DNA from: Candida dubliniensis CD36
Lineage: Eukaryota > Ascomycota > Pichiomycetes > Serinales > Debaryomycetaceae
Length of the DNA: 64,000 nucleotides
Direction of reading: 5' to 3'
NCBI RefSeq assembly: GCF_000026945.1
Contig: NC_012861.1
Span: 806,001 to 870,000, forward strand
A program made the translations under genes and the position numbers. Below the pieces are notes generated by a model that saw only the letters and a list, made by a program, of their open reading frames with translations, searched no databases and was not told the origin of the DNA. Shown here one piece after another: positions 19,158 through 30,067 of the stretch (its first letter is position 1; each line of letters begins with the position of its first letter).

Positions 19158-22100
19158 TTATTTACCAAATATTCTATTAATTTGTGTCAAGATTTTTGCT
19201 GTACCAAACCATAATGCAACAAAGATAAGAAATACATTCAAACTAATAATCAATAATCCACTTAACATAAATCTGGGGGCGAAAATCTTCCACACCATTA
19301 AATGTCTTCTAAAATGAGCAGCAAATATTAGACTACTTAATCCAGTAAATAAATGATAAGTAATTAAAGTGGTTATATTGGTGATAATTTGTGATAATAA
19401 TGTTATTGGTTTTGATGAAGGAACAATTTTCCAAATGGTTATTAAAGGAATTGCTAATGCTGGAATGAAAAATGGTCCAAAAGTATTTAAAAAAATATTT
19501 AAATGAGTAAAGGGAAATACAATTGTTTCTGTTGTCATAAATCCTAATTCCCATTGAATAGAAGGTATAGTGGCTTGATGTCCAGTACTGAAAAAATGTT
19601 GATATCCTAATAACCCAAAAACAATTGGGGTAATTAAATTTCTTCTTATTGATAAAACATCCAAAATTTCCAATAATGATAATATTTGGACAATTAATAA
19701 ACTTATTGATAATGAACCAAGAGGTTTAGTTGTTAACATTATAGCAACGGTGAAATTTAATACTAACAAAAAGTAAGATGATCCATAAACATTCCCATAC
19801 CCAAGAATAGTAGCTGTTTTATTGTTAGTGTAGCTGTTGTTGTTATTGTTAGTACTAATATCATCCAGTTCTTCAATATCAATTGTATTTGATGTATCTG
19901 ATAATTCTAATTTAACACACAAGGGACCTCTTGACCAACTGAAATTGGCTAGAATCAATGAAATAAATAAAACCAATCTAGCAATTGCTAATTTCAATGA
20001 TTTTATCAATGATAATCCTATAACCAAATTCAATTTATTAAAATATTCACTATTGGAAACATATTCAAATGTCCAATAAACTGCATTCATAAATAATAAA
20101 AATTTCAACCCTGTACCTATCCATAATGGAGCTGCTGAATGATAAGAATCAGATAACATATAAAATGATTTGATACATGCAGGTAATAAGTAAGCAGCAA
20201 AATGTAATAATAATATTGACCACCAACTATTGATAAAATTTGGTTCACAATATGGTCTTTGTTCTTCACGACATAAATTGACCATAGATACAACACGAGT
20301 ACACAAAGTGAAAGTAATAGCATGCAGAATGGCCAATATTTTTGGTCTTTCCAGGAGGTTATTATTTATAAAGCAAGCATAAACACAACAAACACCAAAT
20401 GTTATTAAAAAATACAGAACCATTTTATCTTCCCAAACAACATATGAATTGGATGCAAATATTAAACAATGGAAACTTACAAATAAAATTCCCATAAGAG
20501 ACCAAGTATTGAAATTATAAAGGAAAAAATCCACAGTTTGATGCCAAATAAACCCAACACTAAATCTATCCATTATAGGAGCCCAAAATCCAATCACCAT
20601 ACCTAATGCTGCCCCAATGGCTAAACAAATCTTTAAAGTGAAATCTCCTGGTTTTAATACAATATAAATTGAAAAACTTAAAACTAATCCCATTATAGTC
20701 ATGGCTATTACTGATCCAATAAATTCAAATGACATTGTCAGTACTCGTACTGCAGGTATTGATCTTGCATAAGTTATCATAAAAGTTAATGCAAGGAAAA
20801 GAATACCAATTCCAATACCAATAAATCTTAAATCAAATTTAGCCCATAATGTTTTACATTGCTCTAAAGATAATGATTGATATTTTTTAGCTTGTTCAAT
20901 TAAATGTAAATAATGTTCCCGAGAATTACCAAAAGTAGAATAATTAGACATGTATGATTGATATTGTTCAATTAATGATCCTGATAAATTAGGAGTATCA
21001 TCTCTAAATGCTTTTATTTGATTAATTGTCTTTTGTGATGCCACTGATAATTCATCTAAATTTCCAAATGCTTCATCTATAGGGAATCCAAGATTATTAT
21101 AAGGTATAGGTAATCCTAATAATAATGAAATTGTTGGGACTAAATCAATTTGATTAACTGATCGATAATTTTTACCTAATTCACTAATATTATAAAATGA
21201 TTGATCTTTTTTCAAAAAATTTTTATTTTTGGCATACATAAATAATGTACTTTCTAATTCATCAGGTGCATCACCTCCATGATTCCCAGTTGAATCCATA
21301 CCATGATCTCCCATTATTATTAACACGGTGTTATCATCAATATTCTCAATCACTTTAGAAATGACTTGATTCATTTGATTTAATTTATCTTTCATAGAAT
21401 AATGATTAGGACCAAATCTATGACCAACATGATCTACTCCTAAAAAATGACCGACTAGTATATCCCATTTTGTACAATTCTCCTCTTTTAGACTTATTAA
21501 TGGAAATAAATGTTCTATAACTCCATTATCTACCGTATCTAAATCCCAAACATTTAATGAATCATAAGGGAAATTAAAATTTGGATCAATATATTCATTA
21601 AATAATGCTTTCCAAGTATCATCTCCCATAAATGCTATTGTTTTATTTATTTTATGTAATTGTAATAACCAATTATCTTCATCAATGGCATCACCATCGA
21701 AATTTGAACCAGCATCTATAAATGTTGGTAATGACCCTGTAGTTAATCCTTTTAATCTTTGCAATGTAGTTGTAGGTGGATCAGCAATAAATTTCAATAA
21801 AATGGCATTATTTTGAGATGATGATGATGATGCTAAATCATATAAAATAGGGAAATTATTATGATAATATTCATTTGATTCCGGTATTGGGATAACAAAA
21901 TCAAATCTTAATGCATCAATAACCAATAGTATCGCTTTTTCAAATCTAGGAGTCATACAATCAATTTGTTGTGAACAATTTGAAATATTTGGTAAAACGG
22001 TTCGGGAAAGTAAAAAACCTTCTTTGAAAAATCCAACTCCAATAAATTGGGTAATGGCAAGAAATATTAATACAATAATATAACCAATAAAAGAATATTT

Positions 22101-22211
22101 TAATTTTTGTTGTCTTATTCTTGTTCTAGTTGGTGGTTGTAATCGTGAATCTTTGGATGCCAACGGAGGTGACGATCGATTGGTCAAAGAATCATCGTCG
22201 TCTTGTTGCAT
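19158..22211 (-). CDS. GPI13: GPI ethanolamine phosphate transferase 3 (Gpi13/PIG-O)
   Basis: A 1017-residue ER membrane protein starting at MQQDDDDSL; an earlier in-frame ATG at 22271 is disfavoured. One N-terminal membrane helix (about 36-58) is followed by a lumenal alkaline-phosphatase-like domain. Metal-site motifs are visible: AILLVIDALRFDF, FMGDDTW, GHFLGVDHVGHRFGPNH and MGDHGMDSTGNHGGD. About a dozen hydrophobic segments follow from residue 440 to the C-terminus. Gpi13 adds ethanolamine phosphate to the third mannose of the GPI precursor, the one that links to protein. GVDHVGHRFGPNH distinguishes it from Mcd4 and Gpi7. It lies downstream of SNF6 in the same orientation. Confidence 0.94.
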   Translation of the reverse strand: MQQDDDDSLTNRSSPPLASKDSRLQPPTRTRIRQQKLKYSFIGYIIVLIFLAITQFIGVGFFKEGFLLSRTVLPNISNCSQQIDCMTPRFEKAILLVIDALRFDFVIPIPESNEYYHNNFPILYDLASSSSSQNNAILLKFIADPPTTTLQRLKGLTTGSLPTFIDAGSNFDGDAIDEDNWLLQLHKINKTIAFMGDDTWKALFNEYIDPNFNFPYDSLNVWDLDTVDNGVIEHLFPLISLKEENCTKWDILVGHFLGVDHVGHRFGPNHYSMKDKLNQMNQVISKVIENIDDNTVLIIMGDHGMDSTGNHGGDAPDELESTLFMYAKNKNFLKKDQSFYNISELGKNYRSVNQIDLVPTISLLLGLPIPYNNLGFPIDEAFGNLDELSVASQKTINQIKAFRDDTPNLSGSLIEQYQSYMSNYSTFGNSREHYLHLIEQAKKYQSLSLEQCKTLWAKFDLRFIGIGIGILFLALTFMITYARSIPAVRVLTMSFEFIGSVIAMTIMGLVLSFSIYIVLKPGDFTLKICLAIGAALGMVIGFWAPIMDRFSVGFIWHQTVDFFLYNFNTWSLMGILFVSFHCLIFASNSYVVWEDKMVLYFLITFGVCCVYACFINNNLLERPKILAILHAITFTLCTRVVSMVNLCREEQRPYCEPNFINSWWSILLLHFAAYLLPACIKSFYMLSDSYHSAAPLWIGTGLKFLLFMNAVYWTFEYVSNSEYFNKLNLVIGLSLIKSLKLAIARLVLFISLILANFSWSRGPLCVKLELSDTSNTIDIEELDDISTNNNNNSYTNNKTATILGYGNVYGSSYFLLVLNFTVAIMLTTKPLGSLSISLLIVQILSLLEILDVLSIRRNLITPIVFGLLGYQHFFSTGHQATIPSIQWELGFMTTETIVFPFTHLNIFLNTFGPFFIPALAIPLITIWKIVPSSKPITLLSQIITNITTLITYHLFTGLSSLIFAAHFRRHLMVWKIFAPRFMLSGLLIISLNVFLIFVALWFGTAKILTQINRIFGK

Positions 22212-22298
22212 TATTAAATATAGTCCTTTTTCCTTTGTCGTTGGTGATAATAATAAGAAGTAAACTTTCACACTATTGGAAAGAAGTAGAAAGAGAGG

Positions 22299-22329
<31 letters not shown>

Positions 22330-22888
22330 GATAAGTAATGTCTTAAATCAAATAAGAGTATTTATTGATAGGTGTAATGGATGGAAGGGTTGACACGAGA
22401 ATTTAAAATTTATTTTTTGATATTGATTTTGTTTAGAAAATGAAAGAAGGAAGAAAGGAAGAAGAGAAAAATATTTGTTTGTTTGTTTGTTGTTGTTTTT
22501 CAGTGCCACTTCTCTAACTGTATTCTTTTTTTTTTCGGTTTTTCCGAATTTTATCATTTATGAATTGATTTACTTAGTTTCTTCTACAACATATTCAATA
22601 TAATATATTATCCTCTCCTTTTTGGAATCTGAAATCCATGTTTCCTTACAAACAATTGATTTATACTTTACAAAATATAAAAACTAGATATTTTGTTGTA
22701 CCTGTTTAATTAAAACGTAGCAAATTGATTGATCACATAACATTAATAATCTGTAATGTTGAAAACTTCAAGTTGAAGTTGAAGTATCATCTTTGAGTCC
22801 AAATTATCTATTAATAGTACAAAAATACAATACAATACATATATATATATATATATCTTTATGAATGACAACTTTTTTTTTTTGTTTT
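22212..22888. other. intergenic, 677 bp (GPI13 promoter, SNF6 3' UTR)
   Basis: Contains a GT microsatellite (22299-22322), a TTGTTTG repeat near 22474-22495 and a TA repeat near 22838-22856. No gene is supported. Confidence 0.6.
22299..22322. repeat. (GT)n microsatellite
   Basis: Twelve consecutive GT units about 90 bp upstream of the GPI13 start. Confidence 0.95.
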
Positions 22889-24568
22889 TTAATTTAAGAA
22901 ATCTTGCTCAAATTCTAATCCATCCATTAATCCATTGTCAACGTCATCATCATCTCCTCCTCCTCCAGTTTCAAAATTATAAAGATCTCCAATATCATCA
23001 TTAACCATTTCCAGATGATCTATATCACCATGTCCATTATCTTCAAATAATTGATTCATATCCAATCCATTAGTACCATTGTCATTGTCAACACCATCAT
23101 CGTCACCATCACCATCATCAATTCTATTTGGGCCAACATTGTTACCTTCAACAACAAGATCATCATCAGCATTATTATTATTATTATTATTGTTGTTGTT
23201 GTTGTAATTATCATGGGGTATTATATTATTCCCATCATCGATATCGATATCCTCTTGTTCTATATTGTCATCATTACTACCATTAGTATTGATATTGCTA
23301 TTGTAACTTTGTATGGTATTTGATGTGTTGCTGTTGTTCGTTGAATTTACATTTTCAGAAAGTCCTTGTGATTTATTGTTGGTTGTGGATTCGACTTTGT
23401 TAGTAGGATTATGATTGTTATTATTGACATCCAAATTAGATTTGTTTGTTGATATATTGTTGTTGATATTAATGGTATCGGGTTTATTATTCGCAGACAC
23501 TTGAAAATTATTCCCAAATTGATTCATCGACACCCCATTAATCCCATTGAATTTAGATGTATCTATATTATTAGAAAATTGAAACCCACTCAAGCCATCA
23601 TCATCAATATTATTGAAATTCCCCATTTCAGAAACCGCACCTGTATCTGTACCTGTACCAGCACCGGCACCATCACTATTGGATGCATTTGATATATCTC
23701 CATTGATATTGGCATTGGTATTGCCTCCTATATTAACAAATGAATTAATCAGTTTTGGATTATAATTTTCAGGTGCTGATGTGACTTCCATCATTGAAGA
23801 AATTTTATCAATTGAGATTGAATATTGATAAATTGAAGGTGATTCTTTATAAATTTTATTAAATTTTGTTTTATAATCATTTAAAATTTGATCCAATTGT
23901 AATTCTAAATTATTTAAAGATTCTTTATAAATTAAATTCTCTTGTAATTTAGATAATTTCATAGTATTTTCTCGATGATATTGAAATTCATTATTGCCAC
24001 TGTTGTTGTTTTTGTTATCATCATCATCATTTAATAAATATTTATTATAATTAGGATCCAAATTTTTCTCCATTTGTTGTAATTTTGTTGTTAATTTCTT
24101 TTCCATATATTTCATTGCTCCTAAATCACCAAAATATACATCTTCTGGTTTCAAATTTTCATATTCATTGTTGCTACTATTAACATTAGGTTTGGGAATT
24201 ATTGGATATAAACTTGGAGGAATTATTTTCGAAGTATGAATTAATTTACTCGTCACATTCTCAATATATTCATGATTAGTTATGTATCGAAACAATGCAT
24301 CATTTCTAAAAGAAATCAAATCTGCTTCATCATGTAATTGAACCCCAAGACTTTCTTCTTTAGTAGAATATTGAGATTGTCCATTCTGATGTGGAGGAGG
24401 AATCCCTCCTCCATTCCCTCCTGGGACTAATTGACCACCTACTGCCGCTCGTTGCGCTTGTGCCTGGGCTTGAGCTTGAGCTTGAGCTTGTTGTGCTCGA
24501 GCAAGTTCAGCTTGTGCTTGTAATGTCTTTTTATTCATACGACCTCTTGGTCTACCTGGATGAGCCAT
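22889..24568 (-). CDS. SNF6: SWI/SNF complex subunit Snf6
   Basis: A 559-residue protein beginning MAHPGRPRGRMNKK, which contains an AT-hook-like GRPRGR. An upstream in-frame ATG at 24757 would translate a poly(A) leader. An Ala/Gln stretch (about 22-42) is followed by VQLHDEADLISFRNDALFRYI (about 75-95), which aligns with the IHDESDxISFR segment of yeast Snf6. The second half is extremely Asn/Asp-rich with trinucleotide-repeat coding, and the C-terminus is acidic with aromatic residues (GLEFEQDFLN), like the yeast end. Snf6 is a fungal-specific subunit of the SWI/SNF nucleosome remodeller. The yeast protein is shorter (about 330 aa), the difference being low-complexity sequence. Identification rests on the short N-terminal block. 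Confidence 0.78.
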   Translation of the reverse strand: MAHPGRPRGRMNKKTLQAQAELARAQQAQAQAQAQAQAQRAAVGGQLVPGGNGGGIPPPHQNGQSQYSTKEESLGVQLHDEADLISFRNDALFRYITNHEYIENVTSKLIHTSKIIPPSLYPIIPKPNVNSSNNEYENLKPEDVYFGDLGAMKYMEKKLTTKLQQMEKNLDPNYNKYLLNDDDDNKNNNSGNNEFQYHRENTMKLSKLQENLIYKESLNNLELQLDQILNDYKTKFNKIYKESPSIYQYSISIDKISSMMEVTSAPENYNPKLINSFVNIGGNTNANINGDISNASNSDGAGAGTGTDTGAVSEMGNFNNIDDDGLSGFQFSNNIDTSKFNGINGVSMNQFGNNFQVSANNKPDTININNNISTNKSNLDVNNNNHNPTNKVESTTNNKSQGLSENVNSTNNSNTSNTIQSYNSNINTNGSNDDNIEQEDIDIDDGNNIIPHDNYNNNNNNNNNNNADDDLVVEGNNVGPNRIDDGDGDDDGVDNDNGTNGLDMNQLFEDNGHGDIDHLEMVNDDIGDLYNFETGGGGDDDDVDNGLMDGLEFEQDFLN

Positions 24569-25529
24569 GGTATTGAGTATAATTATTTTTTCAAAACTAA
24601 TAATATTGGAGGAAGTTAGTGTATTGTATTGTTTTGTATTATTATTATTTATTATTTTTCTTTTGGTGGGCTTTTTTCCAAAAGTTTTTTTTTTTTTTTT
24701 CTTACTGTGTGTTCTCAGAAAGAAAAGTTTTTGGCCAATATTACACACACCATACATATATGCCTCTCAACAGATAAGAGACTATTCATTCATTTATCAC
24801 CACTCTCTGGCAACCAACCAAACCAACTTACCACACTGACCGCTCATCTAACCTTTATTTCTATAACAATATTTCCTTCATTGAGTATGTGATTTGGTGA
24901 GTGTTTGTGAAGATTTTCTTCCTTGTATAAAGCTTGTTTTGCTTTTAGATTTACGTATTACCATTTCCTCTCTTCTCCTCTCCTCTTCTCTCCCTCTGTG
25001 TTTGTCATTGTCAAAATATCAAACATAATTTACACAACTATCAGCTCATATATTTCTATTTCTATACTAATAAATTACACATATATCAACTTTATACTAA
25101 TAATAATAAAAAAAGAACAAAACAAAGAAAGGAAAGAAAGATGGATAAAAAAAAAAAAATAGATGATGATTTGAAGAAAAAAAAAAAAAAAAAACTCGAG
25201 TCCAAATGTGTAGGGGTGTGTGTGTATGTGGATGGAAACCATTTGATGATATAATTGAAACAGTTAAATATCAAAATCAAAATCAAAATCAAATGAAACA
25301 AAAAAATAAAGCAAAAAAAATAGAATAAAATAAAATAAAATAAAATATAGCAGTTTCACAACCAAAATTTGGGGGAACTCAATGAATAATGCACAAAATG
25401 GGAGGAGGAATATGAAGGGGAAAACTCTATTGAATGAATGGTTTAATTATTGTAAATTAAATTAAGTTGATGATGCTGTGAAGGAATACAAATGAGAAAA
25501 AGATATTCAAAGAGATGATTTCGTCATTT
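24569..25529. other. intergenic, 961 bp (SNF6 promoter, SCH9 3' UTR)
   Basis: Rich in homopolymers (poly-A and poly-T near 24687-24700, 25148-25160 and 25177-25194) and AATAA-type repeats at about 25322-25346. No gene is supported. Confidence 0.6.
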
Positions 25530-27992
25530 TTAAAGATCAAATCTTCCATTAACAAATTCATCATCCATATGTTGATCATCGTTATCAACTTCCATTTCAT
25601 CATCATTATCATCTTCTTCTTCAATTTGTTCAGCAAGGACTTCTTCATCAGGAGGCAAATTAGGATCTCCTGGTATAAATGAACCTGGAGGTCTAAATGC
25701 AAATGCATTAGCTCTATATGATCTAGCAGCAAAATGATCATCCATAGTTGAATCATCAACATAAGTAAATCCTTTAAAATTTGCTTGAATTCCTGGTGAT
25801 AATGGAGTTGTTGCCATTTCCATTTGTTTTTTCAATGCTGAAGTATTTTCTGATGTAAATTCAGTATCAAAATTAGAAATATCGGTTTCTGAAATTATAT
25901 GAGGTTTAAATGGTGGAGGAATATTTTTAGCTCTTAATAGATCCCAATCTATATCAGCGAAAAATGGATGAGCTTTTAATTCTCTGGCATCATCAGTGGC
26001 TCCTAATCTATGTTTAGGATTTCTATTTAATAATCCTTTCACAAACGATCTACCTTCAGGACTTAATATATCTTTAGGAAATCTTACTTTACCAAAGGCA
26101 ATATTTTTATACATTTGTTGAGTATTTTCTGCATGGAAAGGAGACCAACCACAAGTCATTTCAAATATTAATACCCCTAATGACCAAAAATCAACCATTT
26201 TAGTATATCCCTGTTCATCTAATAATACTTCTGGAGCCAAATATTCCGTGGTTCCACAAAAAGTATTGGTAGTACCATCCATATTTAAATCAGCTTTTGA
26301 TAATCCAAAATCACATAATGCAATATGACCATTAGCATCTAATAATATATTTTCTGGTTTTAAATCACGATAAACAATATCATTATCATGTAAATGTTCT
26401 AATGCAAGAATTAATTCTGCTGTATAAAATTTTGATCTATCTTCATTAAATCTACCTTCTTTTTGTAAATGGAAAAATAATTCACCTCCTGACATAAAAT
26501 CAGTCACCAAAAATAAATCTGATGGAGTTTGGAAAGAAAATTTTAATCCCACAATAAATGGTGATGATGCTGCTGAAGTTCGAACTAAAATATTCCGTTC
26601 CCCTATAGTATGAGCAATTTCCTTTTTTTTAACAATGACTTTTTTCGATAAAATTTTCATAGCATAAATTCTATTAGTATCTTTTTTACGAACTTGAAAT
26701 ACTTGTCCAAATGTCCCTTTACCTAATAATCTTAAAAAATGGAAATCATCAGGTCCATATGATCGTTTGATTTTATTATCAAATAAAGTATATTCCCATT
26801 TAATTTTAATATAACCTGAAGAAACCGTTTCACCAGTTATTCTTGCACCTAATTGTAACCATTCACTTTCATTTTTATTATTTTTATCAATGGAAGGAGA
26901 TATTCTTACATGACCTAAAAATGCATCATCTCGTGCCCCATCATAAACAGAAATATCTAATTCAGATTTCAGTCCCACAACATCAAATATAGTATCATGA
27001 TTCCAAATCGGGTTTGAAGAATCATTAGGTAAATTCAAATGAGGTGTAGATAATTGTCTTTGATACATTGAAGGTCTTTGACCAAATAGATTACCACCAC
27101 TATTTTTCATAGGTAATGCCTTTGGTGAAGGTCCATGATTGGAATTATACATGTTTCTTGGTCCATTAGTATGTCCTTGGCTATTATTATTAGTACTGTT
27201 ATTATTATTACTATTATTATGACCAAATGATGACACTGGTGATTTCCCATACGAATCAGGAGCATTAGTAACAAATTCTGAACTTTCAAAACTACACACC
27301 ACATAAGGCTGAGTGGCAAAAATGTCTTTGGCTTCTAATATCGTGACTTTTAATTTGCCTTTAATTGGTGAGTCTCTAGATGTAGGACTAAGTTTATTAC
27401 CAGTTTTATCAATTGTGATGATGTTTGCATCTTGATCTTGTGATGGTTCCCATTGGTTGCCATATGGTTGTTGTAATTGTTGGATATTTGAGGAATATTG
27501 ATATGGTGCAGAATATTGTTGTTGCTGTTGTTGTTGTTGTTGTGATTGTGATTGTTGTTGTTGTTGTTGTGATTGCTGTGGGTTGTAGGTATTATTCTTG
27601 AATGTCTGGTTCAAATATGCTTCAGAGTAATTATTGCTTGTTGTGCTTGTTGTTCCATAAACCGATGAATGGTTGGCAACAGCAGTGGTTGGTGCTGCAC
27701 TCACTAGTGTTTTCGGAAAAAATTTGTTTGTCCCTGGTTGTTGTTGTTGTTGTTGTGGAAGATGTTGTGATTGTTCAGACATGTGCGGCGGTTGATAATG
27801 GTGAGAATGTTGCTGTTGTTGTTGTTGTTGTTCTTGAGATAAGTGAGATTGATGATATTCTTCTATGTTTGAGCTTTGCTGTACTTGAGATGAATGAGAA
27901 CTTGGTGGTGGAGTGGGAGATTGTGATGTTGATGATGATGATTCCTTTTTATAATTACCAAAACCAAACAATGATTTTGCAAAATCTACCAT
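25530..27992 (-). CDS. SCH9: AGC protein kinase Sch9
   Basis: An 820-residue kinase starting at MVDFAKSLFGFGNYKK; an ATG at 28106 is less likely. In order: a Gln/Ser-rich region (about 20-175), a C2-like domain (about 210-398), and the kinase domain (about 418-680) with GKGTFG 424-429, ATP lysine K446 in YAMKIL, catalytic D543 in YRDLKPEN, DFG D561, and activation-loop T577 in TFCGTTEYLAPE. The AGC tail has a turn motif TTPLSP near 728 and a hydrophobic motif FKGFTY at 739-744, the site TORC1 phosphorylates in yeast Sch9. Sch9 links nutrients to ribosome biogenesis, cell size and filamentation. The C-terminus is very acidic. The upstream intergenic region is about 2 kb, unusually long for this window. 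Confidence 0.96.
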   Translation of the reverse strand: MVDFAKSLFGFGNYKKESSSSTSQSPTPPPSSHSSQVQQSSNIEEYHQSHLSQEQQQQQQQHSHHYQPPHMSEQSQHLPQQQQQQPGTNKFFPKTLVSAAPTTAVANHSSVYGTTSTTSNNYSEAYLNQTFKNNTYNPQQSQQQQQQSQSQQQQQQQQQYSAPYQYSSNIQQLQQPYGNQWEPSQDQDANIITIDKTGNKLSPTSRDSPIKGKLKVTILEAKDIFATQPYVVCSFESSEFVTNAPDSYGKSPVSSFGHNNSNNNNSTNNNSQGHTNGPRNMYNSNHGPSPKALPMKNSGGNLFGQRPSMYQRQLSTPHLNLPNDSSNPIWNHDTIFDVVGLKSELDISVYDGARDDAFLGHVRISPSIDKNNKNESEWLQLGARITGETVSSGYIKIKWEYTLFDNKIKRSYGPDDFHFLRLLGKGTFGQVFQVRKKDTNRIYAMKILSKKVIVKKKEIAHTIGERNILVRTSAASSPFIVGLKFSFQTPSDLFLVTDFMSGGELFFHLQKEGRFNEDRSKFYTAELILALEHLHDNDIVYRDLKPENILLDANGHIALCDFGLSKADLNMDGTTNTFCGTTEYLAPEVLLDEQGYTKMVDFWSLGVLIFEMTCGWSPFHAENTQQMYKNIAFGKVRFPKDILSPEGRSFVKGLLNRNPKHRLGATDDARELKAHPFFADIDWDLLRAKNIPPPFKPHIISETDISNFDTEFTSENTSALKKQMEMATTPLSPGIQANFKGFTYVDDSTMDDHFAARSYRANAFAFRPPGSFIPGDPNLPPDEEVLAEQIEEEDDNDDEMEVDNDDQHMDDEFVNGRFDL

Positions 27993-30067
27993 TAAAGATT
28001 GTAAGGATGTTATCGAAGAAGAAAAACGAATTGTATATGTGGATTCTATAAACTGAATTTGTTGAAAATATATTAAACTAATTGGATAATTAATTATATA
28101 TATCACTGAAATGCAAATGAAAATTAAAATGAAAAAAAGAAAGAAAAATAAATTGCATATATAAAAAAACCCTCTTTCCCTTCAATTCCTTTTCAATCTT
28201 GATGATGGATTGATGATGATTAATCCAAACTTTTTTTTTCTTTTTTTTTTTTTTTTTCCTTCCTTCAATTTCCCTTTTTTTTTTATCTTCTGTCACACAC
28301 ACACACACATACACACACACAAATCACAGATATACACGCACGCACTATTAATTTTTAGTTGTTGTTATTGTATTTACTATTTTTTTTGTCTGTCATTTTT
28401 TTCTTTCTTTCTTTTTTTCGAGTTTGCGGTATTATCGTAGATTTATTGTTCATCACTATCCATCATCACCACCACTAAGTACTATTGTTTATTGTATTGG
28501 TTGTTGTTACATTGATGCTATGTATCATTAGTTTTGCCATTCATTGCAACAACTAATGGTGTCAATTTGTACTCTACTTTCATCAAACAAGACTACTAAG
28601 ATAGAGATATTTATTCTATGAGTCAAGACGATTACTTAATCAATAATTAACAACAGTGCTGCTGTTGTAATAACAAGCAAACAACCAAGGAGTTTTGGGA
28701 CTAAAATTGTAAATCAACCCCAATTTGGATCTCTACCCTAATCTAATCTAATCTGATGGTCTTTCCTAGAAGTTAAGTAATACTTCAAGCAAAACGGATA
28801 GTAACGAAAACACTTGATATTGGTATACACTAAGACCGACACTTTTTATACAAGTGAACAGTAACAAAAAAGGGCTTCATAGTAATGGTGATGAATATAA
28901 ACAAGATTCAAGATCGACACAAAAGCAAGTGCAATTATTTTTTCGTGTCCACTATCCATCCAACCATTCATTCATCATCATTAAAGATGAGGAAAATTAC
29001 TTACGCTTACAATGACGCAAATTATTTCCTTTTTCGCAAAATTATCATTCCTCTGCATTCATACGTTGGTTGGTTGATGGGTTTCAGGTTATTGGCCCTG
29101 GCGATCTTCTCTTCACAAACAGTATATTCATGCAGAACAATTTTCGTTTAACTAGATTTGCTGTATCCATAGGAATTATTCTGTAAAAGGGTTTATTTTC
29201 TGCAATAGAATTAATGAAAAAATAGAGGTCATTATAATAACAACAACCAACATTGTAAGTTAAACAATTTTTTTTTTTTTTTCATATCAATATCAAATAT
29301 ACTGGTCTACTTTTCTTTTCTGTACCGGCTACTTTAGTCAGCCCTCAGTTTGATGACATTGAAATGAAACTAGATTTGCCGACTTTTTATTCATCTAAAA
29401 TTATTCTAAAATTTTGTTTTGTCATTGTGTGTTTTTTTTTTTGTAATTCCAAAAAAACAAAAAAAAAAAAACTTTAGACTTAACGAAGAATAACGACTAA
29501 GGAACAAAAGATGTGGAGAGAGGAGAAGATGAGGAATAATTATTGAACCTTTTAATTAAACTTGTTATGTTTTTCCGTACCCTTCATTTTCTGGGTAGGA
29601 ACTGTGCCAAGTGAAGTTGGAAACAATTTGATTTGTTGATAACAGGATACTACACAGAAATAAAAACTAAAGGAAACATCGACCTTGACAAATAAAAGTC
29701 CTAAATTATAGACAATGGTAACCAGCCAGTTGGACACACCAGACTCTCAACCAATCGGTGTCTTTTTGTTTTGTTTTCTTCTGTTTTCTTCTGTTTTTTG
29801 TATTTGGATGGTTTGTATTTGTGTTTGTGTTCCAAAGCGTTTTCTTTTTTAACTAGATTGAAAATTTATGTCTGCAGATATGGTTAGGTAAAGTTTGTGT
29901 AACTAAGATTGTAAGTTTTCTCTTATCATGACGTTATTAGACCACTCATCCCGATTCTAAAACAAATAGTGACCAAAATTTTGTAAATTGGATGCGGCTT
30001 CCTAATTTCCTAATTCGGAACAATAAAATTTTTTTTTACCTTTATTTTTTTTTTTTTGCTAAGGTTT
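27993..30067. other. long intergenic region upstream of SCH9, about 2.1 kb
   Basis: Contains poly(T)/poly(A) tracts, a CA microsatellite (28294-28321), TTTC repeats near 28400-28415 and CTAAT repeats near 28736-28754. Only short frames occur, the longest being 88 codons at 28885-29151 with no recognisable family. It is either an extended SCH9 regulatory region and leader, or partly sequence brought in with the transposon relic that follows. I see no RNA gene signature. Confidence 0.6.
28294..28321. repeat. (CA)n microsatellite with one interruption
   Basis: Two blocks of CA units separated by a single T, upstream of SCH9. Confidence 0.9.

Noticed and set aside
28885..29151. 88-codon plus-strand frame upstream of SCH9
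   Set aside because: Composition is that expected of random AT-rich DNA; no motif, and length is within chance for a 2-kb spacer.
29150..29379. 12-bp direct repeat AACTAGATTTGC twice, 218 bp apart
   Set aside because: AT-rich and short; no third phased copy or flanking structure supports an element.
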